This document shows positions 23,005 through 34,493 of a DNA stretch of 64,000 nt, one piece after another; position 1 is the stretch's first letter; every line of letters starts with the position of its first letter. The DNA lies in NCBI GenBank assembly GCA_014905825.1, contig JACGCN010000035.1, positions 186,001-250,000 on the forward strand. The letters run 5' to 3'. The DNA is from Lyophyllum atratum. Lineage: Eukaryota > Basidiomycota > Agaricomycetes > Agaricales > Lyophyllaceae. A program made the position numbers and the translations under genes. A model generated the notes under the pieces. The model was not told where the DNA came from, made no database searches, and saw only the letters and a list, made by a program, of their open reading frames with translations.

Positions 23005-24072
23005 TCAATCTAAGCGGCGCATGGCCTCGTTGTTCCGAACGTCAGTCGCGAACTTGCTTGTCATACCCTCCTTCCAGTTTGGGTCCTCGAAAGAGGAAGT
23101 ATGACACCAAGGCTTGAGCGATAGCTCCTTCCCGATGACTCGTGCGAAAAATTCAGACCAGCCGTTGCGGGGGAATGCGACACAGGTGGATTCGATCAGG
23201 AGAGGGTGGAGCAGATTCGCTCGACTGGGAAGGAACTCAATGGTAAAACATAGAAATAGTATCTGGAAGGGCGCCTTACATGCCAATATTATCTGTGACA
23301 GGAGGTCAGATATAAGCTACCCAGATCGCCGCTCGTACGAATGCGACCTACCGATGATGGTTGCCAACTGGAGAATTTGTCCAATCATGGTGATGTTACC
23401 GCTGAGTAGCTATTGAATAAAGGTAAAATGGTGATAACGAGACACGCACCCCTTTACGAAGATGTCCTGGTGTCGTATGATGGCATCACACACGCTATCG
23501 GCTTGGTCTTCCACACCGCCCAGTTGCAAAATTAGATCGCGAGCCACAATTGCACCTTTGAACTCAAATGAAAGCTTCGTGCTCGCAAGGAATTTGTCGG
23601 CGGTGCCTATGTCATGCAAGAGACACGCCAGATAGTACGTCTAATCAGACAGGTGAGTTTATCACTTCAAGGATGACGGATGAAGGCAAACCTCAAGGTC
23701 ATATGACCACTTCGGAAAGTGGGTCTTCACGAGAGCCGCACCTTCAAAAATAACGGGTGAGATGATATGCCTTTAGATACACTTAGACTCACCATAGATA
23801 TACACACGATGGGAATGGTTGTACGTGTTCACATGAAGCTCCTTCTACTCCACAAAATCAGGTCTGCTGTTATCGGGCGCTTCGCAGACGCTCACCCCCG
23901 TAAATGCCTTGACTGCTCGAATGACGGCAGAATTCGGGAGCGGAAAGTCTGTGACTCTGACATCGTCTTGCTTGGGATGATCACCGCTCGCAGTCGGGTG
24001 ACCATCAAACAGGACATCAGGATCTCTGGGTACAGGGGTAAAGCCGTAGAAAGTGACATTATGATCTGCCAT
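23005..24072 (-). CDS. Cyanamide-hydratase-type HD domain protein
   Basis: HD-superfamily metal-dependent enzyme resembling fungal cyanamide hydratase (urea hydro-lyase, yeast Ddi2/Ddi3), which converts cyanamide to urea. The start exon reads MADHNVTFYGFTPVPRD and ends PNSAVIRAVKAFTG; then TYNHSHRVYIYG (a metal-ligand His), LETYYLACLLHDIGTAD (the HD pair), LSFEFKGAIVARDLI, CDAIIRHQDIF (another His), GNITMIGQILQLATI, and the last exon HPLLIESTCVAFPRNGWSEF, IGKELSLKPWCHT, ending NNEAMRRLD. The order and spacing of His/HD motifs match the family, and the length of roughly 250-260 aa is usual. Such genes are often acquired and stress-induced; nothing in the neighbourhood suggests a cluster. The exon around 23300-23380 is only partly resolved. 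Confidence 0.85.
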
Positions 24073-24478
24073 AGTAGGATTGTGGGATCAACGAAGGGAA
24101 TGAATAGAGAAGGCTCCTCACCTTGAAGTTATTATAAGAAGTCTCGGGTCGCAGGTGACCATTAGTAAAGTTCGCGGCAGAGCGATTGGTCAGACGTGAG
24201 ACTCTACGGCTGCACCGCTACGCGCTATGTTTCTCTTATGCTTCCAAGTTCCAACAGCCATGATTGATTTTTGACGGGCGTGGCAAGTTGGATGATGGGC
24301 GGCGGCTGGAGGCCTATGCGTTGCCACAAGTATGTTTGGTTTTATTGTGCCATCAAACAGAACTAGGGCATTTGTTGTCCCCACCTTTCTCCAGCCCAGC
24401 AACGCCCCCTGCAACGTTTTCCTATAACCACCTCCGTCGTCGTCGACAGTAAACAACTCGTCCATTCTTTCTTTCGAT
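24073..24478. promoter_or_regulatory. Divergent promoter region
   Basis: About 400 bp between the HD-domain gene (-) and the GPI protein gene (+), which diverge, so both promoters lie here. Pyrimidine-rich tracts precede 24479. No clear TATA box. Inferred from gene orientation. Confidence 0.4.
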
Positions 24479-25403
24479 ATGTTGAAGTCGTTTGCAATCA
24501 TCTCACTTGTCACCACTGCGGCTCTGGCCCAGTCTGTATGTTTTCATTTCCTACATTGAAGAGGTTATTCTTCAGCTGATCGATTCTTGGATATAGTCCA
24601 GCATACCTACTGGAATTAGTGATAGCTGCTCCAAATTCCTCACCGCCCTCAACACCGACGCAAGTCTTACCACTTGCCTCTCATCATTGTCGACCTCTAC
24701 TGCCGCCTATCAGCCGGGTAGTGATGCTACGAAAAATCCTTCAACGGCAAAAGTCAGCTCCACCCTGAGCAACCTCTGCTCATCTTCGGTAGCTGCAAAA
24801 TGCCCCGAAAGCCTTCTCCGTGGAAAAATCACAGATTTCTACTCGGCTTGCTCCGCCGAGCTGACGTCCAACCCCAATAAAGATGTCATCGAGAAGTACG
24901 ACATTCTCTACACCCTCTCGCCGCTCACCACCGCTGCCTGCTCCAAAGACGATAGCGGGAACTATTGTGCAACCCAGGCGAAGCTCCCCGCGGGCACGAC
25001 AAACGCCGGTATCCAGCAGGTCCTTACCAACTCCGACTCCTCCCCCAACACCGACACTTATAGCACCTACAACATCCCCTTCTTCTTCCTCCAAGCCTCC
25101 CTTCCATCAGCCGACCTTTGCAACGTCTGCACGCGTAACATTATGACGGCCTATATGGACTTCGAAGCCAAGGTCCCTTACGCACCCGGCCTCGGCAAGA
25201 GCATTCTGCTCGCCAAGCAGCCCGCCCTCTACCAGGGTATCCAGAACACCTGCGGCCAGACTTTCCTCAGCGGTGCGGGCGTTCAGGCCGCGGGTGGCCT
25301 TTCTGGCGGCCATCTTCCCAGCGGCGCTGTTCAAACCGTAGCTGGCCAAGGCTTCATCGTTGCAAGCATGGGTGTTCTTGCATTCATTGCGTCGTTTTTC
25401 TAA
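24479..25403 (+). CDS. Secreted GPI-anchored protein (DUF7729-like)
   Basis: Cell-surface protein of fungi with no known enzyme activity. Exon 1 (24479-24535) encodes the signal peptide MLKSFAIISLVTTAALAQS; a 61-nt intron joins it in phase to 24597-25403, total 287 aa. The mature part has paired cysteines (SCSKFL, TTCLSSLS, NLCSSS, AKCPESLL, SACSAEL, AACSKDDSGNYC, DLCNVCTRNIM, NTCGQTF), consistent with a disulfide-bonded extracellular domain. The C-terminus has a small-residue omega region (GVQAAGGLSGG) and a hydrophobic tail GFIVASMGVLAFIASFF, a typical GPI-attachment signal. I place it in the fungal DUF7729 group from the Cys spacing, with moderate confidence; the surface location is firmer than the family. 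Confidence 0.85.
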
Positions 25404-25778
25404 TGGGATCTTTGGGTGTTATCGGGCGCTTTAGTTACTTACCTTCTCCCTCTGCGTTGCTCTCGTTCATTCTTTGCGGTAATTTAACCCATTATACCCG
25501 CTCGACTTTAAAGAGGTATTTTATTACAAGTGCCTTCTGCTATGGGTACCGGGTGGTGGATAGATTCCCCACGTAGGAAAGTCAAGACTCCCACCCGTTG
25601 AACGTGGGTAGTATGTAGACACCATGGTCAGGGCTCTATAGATCGTGTCCTTCTAGCTTTGTAATATTCAACTGCTTTTTTTAGCTCCTCCATGTGCCAG
25701 TTCCGTCAGTGTGAGCGCCGAGTGCCAGGTATGTGTTTCAACAACTTCCAAATTGGCGTTTTCGCACGATCGTGGCTG

Positions 25779-25936
25779 TAACTGGTGGCAATGCACCCCG
25801 TAGCCATGGTTTGTGGATCCAATCGGCCAGAAAAAGAATTTAACAGCTGTTAACTGATGGCAATGCACCTCGTAGCCTCTTCTCTCCAAACATGGTCTGT
25901 GGATCCAATCGGCCAGAAAAAGAATTTAACAGCTGT
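25779..25936. repeat. Imperfect tandem duplication, two copies
   Basis: Two adjacent units, about 72 and 84 bp. Both contain GGCAATGCACC, CGTAGCC, then ATGGTYTGTGGATCC and AATCGGCCAGAAAAAGAATT leading into TAACAGCTGT. The second copy carries a 12-13 bp extra segment (TCTTCTCTCCAAAC) in the middle. The near identity shows a recent local duplication. Confidence 0.85.
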
Positions 25937-26339
25937 GTTCTTCATTATGTATGCCTCCTTGCTGGCCGCGGGAGCACGCGTTCCAGTTTTCGGTTGCGGG
26001 GCTCACATACGTCTACCCAAAAGTAGGCAAAACGCATGAATATACTAGGAAGCCCGCTGGAGTAAGTCCGACGACACGGGCCCGAGGGGTAAGTACTACT
26101 ATATGCCTCTACTGCATTCTGGACGATGCCCTAGGCGTAGGCTCAGTCTTCGCATTTGCAAAGACCATCCACACCGCGTATAAAAGATAGCTTTTTGGAC
26201 TTGTTGAAGAGTTGAAGTTAAGAAGCACCTGGTAGAGAATGGGGGCGCTTCATCTGTTCCCCGCTGCCCTGACGTATTTGCTAGTGACTCACCGATGACC
26301 AGTGACGATCCTCCGTCCATTATAGCCTCAAGACAAGCG

Positions 26340-26900
26340 ATTGGATTTGATTAGTACCTCTTGACAGCCTTCCACACCATTTTTTGATCCCATCCTTGAG
26401 GATCTTTCTGGGGATTCGTTTCAGCCCGTCGCTGCTTTCCTACCTATTTCTGCGATGATCGATGGTGGATCGACTGACGATGTTTGATAGGATAAGATCG
26501 CCTGCCGATACACACCTCCACCCGAGCATTATCTGCCTCATGCCGATGTTGAAAAGCGTGGATCTTCTCTTTTCTTGGTAATTTCGACGGAGACACAGTC
26601 AGGAAGCGTACGACCTTCTTTCGGGGTGCTTAACGAGTATGGAACCTTGAAGGGAGCTCGCATGTCGGCTGGGCATTCAGCGCGTCCAATAGTCCGTCCT
26701 TGATACGTGTGCTCGTTCGCAGGACCTGGACGATGCGCTGATTACACTCCTTCAGTTTCACCCCATCTTCGATGACATATATGACTCGTTCCATTTTGGA
26801 GCTCTATTTTACCCTTTTCTGCTTCGGGGAGTAGCCACATCCGATGGCGCGCCACGCGGGACGTCGAAACACGCGCACCCGTATTCCCGTCGTGACTCAA
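26340..26900 (+). pseudogene. Decayed or unresolved gene fragments
   Basis: Three protein-like stretches in order on the plus strand: LEDLSGDSFQPVAAFLPISA, then CRYTPPPEHYLPHADVEKRG with SSLFL, then DLDDALITLLQFHPIFDDIY with FHFGALFYPFLL. Possible acceptors (GATAG, TTCGCAG) sit before the second and third. No start codon or family is recognised, and stops interrupt the direct reading, so I treat it as a relic, although a real gene with small exons is possible. Confidence 0.3.
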
Positions 26901-28728
26901 GGCTCATGGGATGAATATCCCGGCTTAGTTCATATTGATCTACCTGCAGGGCTGGTGACTTTAAGTATCCCTCTTTGGAGTCGCTGTGGCGCTTACTTAA
27001 AACGTACAATTGAGCGCTGATTGCACTAGGATCACTACGGCTGATAGGCGCCCACCCGCGACCGAGGCAAGTACACAAATAGTAGTACTTGTGATCTCTG
27101 ACATGGGATGACTCCGAGCAGCTGGTTCATCATATTCAGGGTACGAAAACATTCGTTCTCGATGGTATCGCAAGGCTCTTATCGAAACCATATCAGCGGA
27201 GACATGCTTGTTAGAAGAAATTCGGCTATTCCGTTCGTGATCTAAATCTCCAGCGCTAGTCCACACGTCTTCGAATACTCCTCGAGGCCCACAAACGACC
27301 GAGTCACTTCACGGCATCCAAGTTGGAGCCCGGACGTTATGACGCGCATTATGCATCGCGAGCTGAGCGAATCAATAGTCTCTTCGCGAATGATTGATAC
27401 CGCGGTACTCGCATAGTCATCGCGATGTTTAGCCATAGAGTATATATTCATCTCGCCATTGAGAGCTTATTATCGGCGGAAAGTAATGGTATCGTCGTTG
27501 CACGTCATGAGACACAATTTAAGGAATAATCTGAGCATATAAGTTAAATTAGCGAGCGGAAGGCGACATTATGAACGAAATAATGAGCGAGATCGAGAGC
27601 AGCAGAATGTTGGAGTAGGCTAGTATAGAGATGTATGGTGATGTAAACAAGTGTAGAGGAGGGGTATTGTGCTTGGGGTGAGTACATTAGCGTCCGAGAC
27701 ATAACATTGAGAGTAATACACGAAGGTGTGATGGAGATACAATGCGAATTCATGAGGATACAGTGACAGACGAGATACAACATCCGCAACCAATGCGGAG
27801 TATGTGGGCACATAAGTTAATCGGGGGCATAAGTTGGCCGGGGGTGGTATGGATGATGGTGTGGCGTGCGCGGTGATACCTAATAGGGACAGCGTCGACG
27901 ACGAGATGCTGCAAGCATAAGATGAGGCAAGAGCTTAATCATAAAATAAGCATCCTCACCACTTCACTTTCCCTCTCGTCTACAGGACGGGCAACGGCGG
28001 CCTCTAACGTTATCGTTGGGCTGTTTCATAATCGGGTTTGGGCAATGAGAGGGATATGGCCACCCTGGACAGTTTTGCACTGGGTCATAGAAGCATTGAG
28101 AGCACGAAGCGCAGGTGCATTTCTGAACCAGACACATCGTTCAGTCAGAGGTATAGGATCCATATTGAAACTCACCGAATTTTAAAGACTTGAATTGACG
28201 CTCGAAGGACAGGGAGGCCTAGGAATATGGTCAATCGCGTCAGGTGAGCGCTCTAATGGAAGCGGCGTGACGATGAAATTCAAGTTCCTATAGGGATTTC
28301 CGGGAGATACAGACTCGGTGGGCTAAATCTGGTGCCCCAAAGTAGTCCGGTCCCTGGGCGTCGGTGTACTCGTATGGAGGTCCAAGTATAGGTAAAATAT
28401 GATAAACAGACCGCTGAGTTGCAAACGGTTGATTTGCGACCAAGAGACTTCAGCCTGAGCTACACCATGGTAGCTGGATAGTTGTAACTCCTGCATGGCG
28501 AGCAGACAGGAAATAGTATCCGTTCGGGTTGTGAATAGCATTGGGTGGCGGAACACACCACCGTGTCAGGGTCGGACTCGGGAGTCCAAATTTTGTAACC
28601 CCTACCGATCTCATTACATAATCGTAGGTCCATCATCCATGTTCGGATTACGATCGATATCATCAAGGGACCTGTTCCGAACGCCCACTGAGTTCTGAAC
28701 GTTGAGCGTTGAACATTCAGCTTTTTGG

Positions 28729-30157
28729 ATGGAAGGCAAAGCTCAACTCTGCCCTATCCCGCAGGGTGTTGTTGCTTACATTACGGGGACGAACGCTGAG
28801 ACGAGACTCTATGCGCTCTGGAAGAATGGTGAGATGATTGTTATTCAAGCCCCTTCCCTTGTCGGTCCACACCCGGAAGCGGTCCCAGACGCTGAGTATG
28901 ATGAACTTGACAAAGTGTTTCTCTATGGACTTGAAGAACTGGTGAGATTTTTGATCCTTTCCTCTTTCGATAGCTAATATCAAGCTAGCAAACAGTGATC
29001 CATACAATTGAGTTTGGCAAAACGAATTGGGGATACCTATCTCGTCGTAAAGGTGGAGGCTACGAAATTATGCAAAAGCGAAGGAGTCTACGTAAACTCA
29101 CCTGCCGTACATGGGAGCGTCTCATTTCTCGCAAAGAGATTACGTTCACCAGGTTTTGGCAAATCGATATATGGAACGGCTACTGGAAAGGCCAAGAGAT
29201 AGGTAGGAGCTACATCTTCTTGCTCTTATTGTGTCCTCAGCCTCAACCTTAGACGTATTCATGGCCTACAACGACCGCAGTATGTATTCTCTCGATCGGG
29301 AGATGTGGGGTTATTTGGCATTGCAAGGTCTCGACCTCACATATCAAGCCCTCGGTCATGTCGTCGATGACGACGGCACCGTCGTGGGCCTTGCATACGA
29401 GGCTCATGCAGGAAGGGTGTTGCAATATCGTGACAGGTCCCTTGTCTATGATGCACTTGCTAGAGTGGAGCAGCGTGGTCTGGTTTTCTGCGGGGCTCAA
29501 GGATCTCAGAACTTCACCATCATGAATGGGAAAGTTCGACTAACAAATTTGGCCAGTATCTGGCACGTGCCTGATGAGGAGCTCCGCAGAAAAAAGGGAC
29601 TGGACCGCCATTGGAATTCGCTTGAAACGTTGTTTCCTATGCTCAAATTGCAGCAGGATATGCCACCACAGCCAGTCGTTCAGCGGTCGATGGCTCAGAA
29701 TCTCCTACTGCTATCGCGTGTCTCCCCAGAGCGGCCTATCTTTATTAGGTTTACGCTCGACCCATTCAATGACAGCGATCGCGCGAAGAACAACAGCGAA
29801 TTTGTGTCTAGGCTTCGGCGAACTGCCCCTTCTCGAAAGCGCCTTACACCCTCGGGGAAGGTAATAGCTTCGTCACGGGATGCCGTTGTTGCCTGGGCTG
29901 CAGTTCCGGATTGCACTGAAGATTGGGGACGCAATGCTGTTCGTAGGGGAGCTCAGGGGTCCCGGGCACACCGCGGAAAACATATCTCCAGCCCACTGTT
30001 GACGTTAATGAGCGACAGCGAGTCCAACGAGTCATCCATCGACTATGACGCAGCCTCGACGCCGGACAGCTCTCCTAGGAGGCGTCTCGCAATCGGTTTT
30101 ATCAGAGACTCTGATACTGATAGTACATACGACACGGAAACCATTGCAAGTACGTAG
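28729..30157 (+). CDS. Pseudokinase-like hypothetical protein
   Basis: Three exons, 28729-28941, 29013-29202 and 29253-30157, join in phase to about 435 aa. The frame of exon 2 (TWERLISRKEITFTRFW, DIWNGYWKGQEI) is supported by the broken copy at 30977-31796. Exon 3 has EMWGYLALQGLDLTYQALGH, VVGLAYEAHAGRVLQYRDR, and GLVFCGAQGSQNF followed by GKVRLTNLASIW. The order resembles the hinge, catalytic loop and DFG region of protein kinases, but HRD and DFG are replaced, so a catalytically dead or unrelated fold is likely. The tail is Ser/Asp-rich (SDSESNESSIDYDAAS). The kinase link is only a weak inference. The start is the first ATG; upstream frame continues without one. Confidence 0.55.
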
Positions 30158-30976
30158 TCCCGTCCCACCCGTTCGTCATACACGTATAATCACGACCATA
30201 CCTTCTGCGTCCCTTCCATGACATATATTTTCCTCGTATAGCATCGGTGTTTTTTGACGCAGGTGTATGGGGAACGCCACTGGATCCCCTCGAGTCTCTC
30301 GTAGTGCTTCAGGCTCGTGTTGCCGTTCATATCTCGGATTCCGGGTGTGGATGAGATGGGTTGTTTCAACAGCATTGGTGTATGAACCTTCAACCTGAAT
30401 CTATGTAGTACTTACTGATGTGAGCTGTCGAAGTAAATGGATTCGAGGACCGGGTTAGTATTCCTTCCACTATTTCCATGAAGGTTTTAACAATGTTATA
30501 CCTGAGCTAGAACATTGAAGGGTGGACTTTGGACGTTCTGCGAATTTTGTTATGCGTTACAACCCCCAGCCTAGCTTTTCATGCCTAATAGTAATAACAA
30601 CGGCGCCCGGCATCTATCTAAATCTAAGTATTCATACAGCAGCCACGCAGGATGTCGATCATCTGCGTACTAGAAATATTATATGTGAAAATTACTATAT
30701 GTTATAAGGTACGGAGGCAGGAATTGTATGTTATAGTTGTACAACGGTAATTGGGGGTGAGTTTACAATAATAGCCTAGATTGGAGTATGAGGTAATGAT
30801 ACAAACGGTTGGCGTAAAGAGAGGCGCCGCGATTATGTTCTGGGTAGATATCGATCATGTACGGAAAACAGACGGAGGATGGGTAATCGGTTTGTTGGAG
30901 AACCGACGATGTTGAATACATGACATGAGGGTTGATACAAAGCGTTGAGGTAATGATACAAAGGTCCACTAGCTCG
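30158..30976. other. Spacer between the pseudokinase-like gene and its broken copy
   Basis: About 800 bp. The open frames here (30190-30393 and 30763-31144, both minus) have no recognisable pattern. Two GTTGAGGTAATGATACAAA-like words near 30790-30960 hint at a short dispersed repeat, but I could not define it. Confidence 0.4.
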
Positions 30977-31796
30977 ACCTGGGCACGCCTTAATCCCCTG
31001 AGCGAGGTCAAATTTACCAGATTTTGGCCTGCAGTGGACATATGGAATGGGTAATGGGAAGGAAATGAAGTAGATAGGGCTTTCTATGTTCTTCCCTCGA
31101 TCCATATTCCTGAACTTTTCTTGGTGTATTTCAGATGTATTCATGGCCTACAACGAGAGGACTAGACATCTACTAGATCTAGAGATGTGGGGATAAAATA
31201 AGTTGGAGGGTCTCGATCTCACCTACCGAGTGCATGGTCATGCCATTGACAAATATAGCACCATTGTGGGCCTCGTATTCGAAGCCCATGTAGGCAGGTT
31301 GATCCAATATCGCGACAGGGCCCTCGTGTACGAAGCACTTTCTGGGATGTCCATTCTACTCGAAGCGTTCGTACTTGGCATGGTTCACGCTCGATTTATC
31401 CTGCAACGACGACGAGCTTGAGAAGCGCAACGACGAAATTCTCTCCTGGCTTCGGCAAATGGCCCCCTCGCAGAAGCGTCCAACCGTTCCGGGTAGAGAT
31501 GGGTCTTCAGCGCGGGATGTCGCTACTATTGGTCGGCAGGGAGCGCGCCGCCTCAAATGCTTCGATCAGCGCGCCGACCTTCGGGCAAGTCAAGTCCGCG
31601 CACATCACGAAAAGCTCGTTTCAAGCCCAGCGGAGACCATCCTGTTCACCAACATCGGATCAGATTCTCTTGTTTACGCAAGGGCATTGGCAGTCGAGGC
31701 TCTTCCCAGACCCAGCTAGCCATCGAGCTCAACAATTATCTTGATGATTCCGATAAAACTTACAACACGGAAACCGAGACAGCAAGCAGCTCCTAA
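30977..31796 (+). pseudogene. Broken copy of the pseudokinase-like gene
   Basis: Matches the gene at 28729 in order: TWARLNPLSEVKFTRFWPA (an in-frame stop follows DIWNG), DVFMAYNERTRHLLDLEMWG followed by a stop, LEGLDLTYRVHGHAIDKYST, VGLVFEAHVGRLIQYRDRAL, then a jump that deletes about 80 codons covering the catalytic-loop-like region, then NDEILSWLRQMAPSQKRPTV and DDSDKTYNTETETASSS. At least two nonsense codons, frame changes and the deletion show that it is a pseudogene from a local tandem duplication. Confidence 0.85.
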
Positions 31797-33377
31797 CATT
31801 CTTGTGTTTGACCACCACCAGTGTCATTCGGTGGTCCCATGTAGGAATCAAATTTGGAATCTGGATATGTGATCTCGAATTCGAAGGGGTAGCCAGTTTC
31901 CACGGACAGGTTCGGAGGACAGAAAGCGGTCAAGTACATTTTGAGAACGTTTAGTTCGGCCCTGTGCAGTGTTTGTACATCAGCTGTGAATCAAGAGGGT
32001 TCATGGGTGTATACTTGAAGGCGACGGGTATTATGAGACGCCGTCCCAAATGCTCATCTCGAGACAGAGCAACCAAAAGTCAAGGGCGGCAAGGTAAGCA
32101 GGCACTACAATTCTTGTTTTGTCCTCTTGAGCCATGCTTGATGCCGATCATCGAATGACGTTGGAAAGATTAACGCCCTAACAGGCTTTATCCAGGCAGC
32201 ATGTAGGTCATGACCATGACGAGCCCTAGGAGCGCCTGCCTTCGCCCGTGGAATCGGGACAAACTCGTTTGCCGGTGGGTGGGGGCAGGGAAGGGAATCA
32301 TGAGGGGCGCTGCCCTAAGTCGTCCGTGTCGAACAACCAGGTGAGTCTAGTGAGAATATCCGAGGCTAGAGAGTCCGTTGGGTTCCTGTTGAGGATGAAC
32401 GCCTACAGTCAACATTCACTCAATGCGGAAGTCGCCGCCAGCGCCAACTAGATTTGGACATTTTCAGCCGCGGAACTGCTGTACACCCGTGCAATGGGGG
32501 AGTTCATGTCCCTCCGAGAACTGGAGGTCGGCGGTAGCTAGAAAAGCTCCAGATGAAGGGCGTGGAAATTGCTGTTCCCGATGTTTTGAGAGGTGTGCCA
32601 CATGGCTGTGCGAGTGTATATGGGAACGATTTGCACAACGTCATCTCGATTGGACGTCTGTTAGTACTCGTACTGATGCAATCCCTGGCTGAGTGCGGTC
32701 ATCATGGACTTGAGAGAAAAGCCAGACATCCTGATATCAACCTAAGGATCAGAAGAAGTGAACATCCCGTTGAATGCGAATCAGTTTCGAGTTTCGGCTC
32801 ACAGCACTCACACTTACGCATAAAGCTTGGAAGAGTCACTTGTAACCGCTATTTGACCGCAGTCCGCTGGAGCCGCAACAGGCATTTGCTTTGAATTGAA
32901 GATATACGGCACATGTTTGAGCGAGGCTCAAGCGAGACTCAGAGAATCAATAAATTAGCAGATCAGTGAACGATATTCGTTTGTTTGCCAGTAACTGAAC
33001 AACAGTCATGGTTGATAACACAGACAATCAAAGCAAAATAGCGACGGCTTCCGAACGTTCTACGACTGTTTTCTATTGGATTTCTAGTTCAGTGAACTCG
33101 AGCCGTTAAATTCTCTGCTGAACGACCTTTACGACAAGATTTTACGTTCAATTCCACAGCTTCAGCTCGCTAGCACTTCTTGCAAGAAGGAAACTATGAT
33201 TTTGATCCCAAAGAAGAATTTCATCGGCGTTCGCCGTCGCCATGATCATGCGGTATCAATATACTCAGAGAGGGATCTGCCCATGTCATATCACTTCGTC
33301 TCCCCCACCTCGGTACTCGAGAGTGATACCCAACCAGGCGCTCTGTAGCACCACGAATTCGAGCCCTCAAGACCGTC
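31797..33377. other. Spacer with no assembled gene
   Basis: About 1.6 kb. The longest open frame, 32553-32894 (+), has no family pattern and no splice signals linking it to neighbours. I see no repeat; the AT-rich part near 32900-33150 is featureless. Confidence 0.45.
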
Positions 33378-34197
33378 ATGACGATGTTCAGAATTTGGAC
33401 TGCTTTTCTCCTGGTTGTTGTCCTCGGTCTCTTTGCGGGCGCGTCTCCCACAGTCCATTCATCGGACGACCTGTTGGCGCTGCAGCGTCGGACAAACCCC
33501 CCCTTCTTCCCAGAAACTCCTGCGTCGTGTCCCATATGTGCACAGGTATGTAGCGTGTCCCCATTCAGTTTTAGTCTCATGTTTTTTTGTATGTGGTGAG
33601 TCTACCAAGGCTTGAATCAACCTGAATTGACCACTGACTCAGGGAATAGGGTATGCTTATCAGTGGACCTTAGAATTATGACGGAATCAACAGTTGTGCG
33701 GCTGCTGCTCCAGTGCTGACGAATTTCACCAACGTATGCAACATCACTACCCCGCACCCTATTTTCTCTGACACATGCTCGACCACAGATCATCTTCAAC
33801 CCAGGAGCATTCATAGACGTCATCAAATGTGCCTGCACTGACACATTCCAATCTGCCTACCCCCAGTGTGTCGACTGGTACGTTTGCACCAACGATGATC
33901 GACCAAACCTAAATTCGACATATCTTGTTTGGCAGCTTCACCAAGACCAACCAAACGCAGGTCTTGAACTATAACACACAGGACCTTCCTGGGATTGTCA
34001 GTGGGATGCGAAAGATCTGTGCCCTGCAGAGTTCACTCCTGGGCAACGTGTCGAACACGAATGGAGAGACGACCCCTGCTGCGAGCTCTCCACCCCCAGC
34101 ACCGACTTCAGCCGCGTCGAGCAATGCGGTTTGGGGAGGCATCATAATGTTGACCCTGCTGGCTATGTCAGTTGGCAGCCTGGATTTCAACCTGTGA
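33378..34197 (+). CDS. Small cysteine-rich secreted GPI-type protein
   Basis: Four exons, 33378-33545, 33674-33733, 33789-33877 and 33936-34197, in phase, 192 aa. The signal peptide is MTMFRIWTAFLLVVVLGLFA. The mature part has eight cysteines: CPICAQNYDGINSCAAA, VIKCACTDTF, PQCVDCFTK and RKICALQ, with N-glycosylation sites NFTN and NQTQ. A Ser/Pro/Ala-rich linker (ASSPPPAPTSAASS) precedes a hydrophobic tail GGIIMLTLLAMSVGSLDF, which suggests a GPI anchor. The layout is common among fungal surface proteins of unknown function. Exon 2 is fixed by the phase of both acceptors; reading from the later CAACAG acceptor breaks the frame. Confidence 0.82.
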
Positions 34198-34493
34198 TCA
34201 TTGAGGGTTGCAGGAGACGATGGTCATATTTAAATAAACAAATGACTTACGACATGTAACGACACACATGAATACGCCAACGATGTTTCCTTCAAGGTTA
34301 CAGACATCTTGTGGATGTCCCATTTATAATGGCGTAATATAGCTACACTGGAGTCAAGTACACTATGTGCGAATGCTGTAGTATTCGCCGACGGAAAGCC
34401 AAGCGATATTGTTAATGACAGATGATGCAAGCGATGGGGGAGAGGAGATACATAGGCGACGACGAGAAACCAATACAGGACGACACAAACTGT

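Larger units (their letters stand above)
25404..28728. other. Long accessory spacer
   Basis: About 3.3 kb without an intact gene. It begins with the 3' region of the GPI gene, then holds a tandem duplication (25779-25936) and protein-like fragments (26340-26900), both listed separately. The part 26900-28700 has only short overlapping open frames. A minus-strand stretch near 28620-28690 reads SVGVRNRSLDDIDRNPNMDD but leads nowhere. Confidence 0.5.

Noticed and set aside
24780..25349. Open frames on the minus strand opposite the GPI protein
   Set aside because: They are codon-bias shadows of the intact plus-strand gene with its signal peptide and tail.
28995..29202. The alternative frame starting near 29008 (LVVKVEATKLCKSEGVYV) in the pseudokinase-like gene
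   Set aside because: It looked kinase-like, but the broken copy conserves the other frame (TWARLNPLSEVKFTRFW), and only that frame joins exon 3 in phase.
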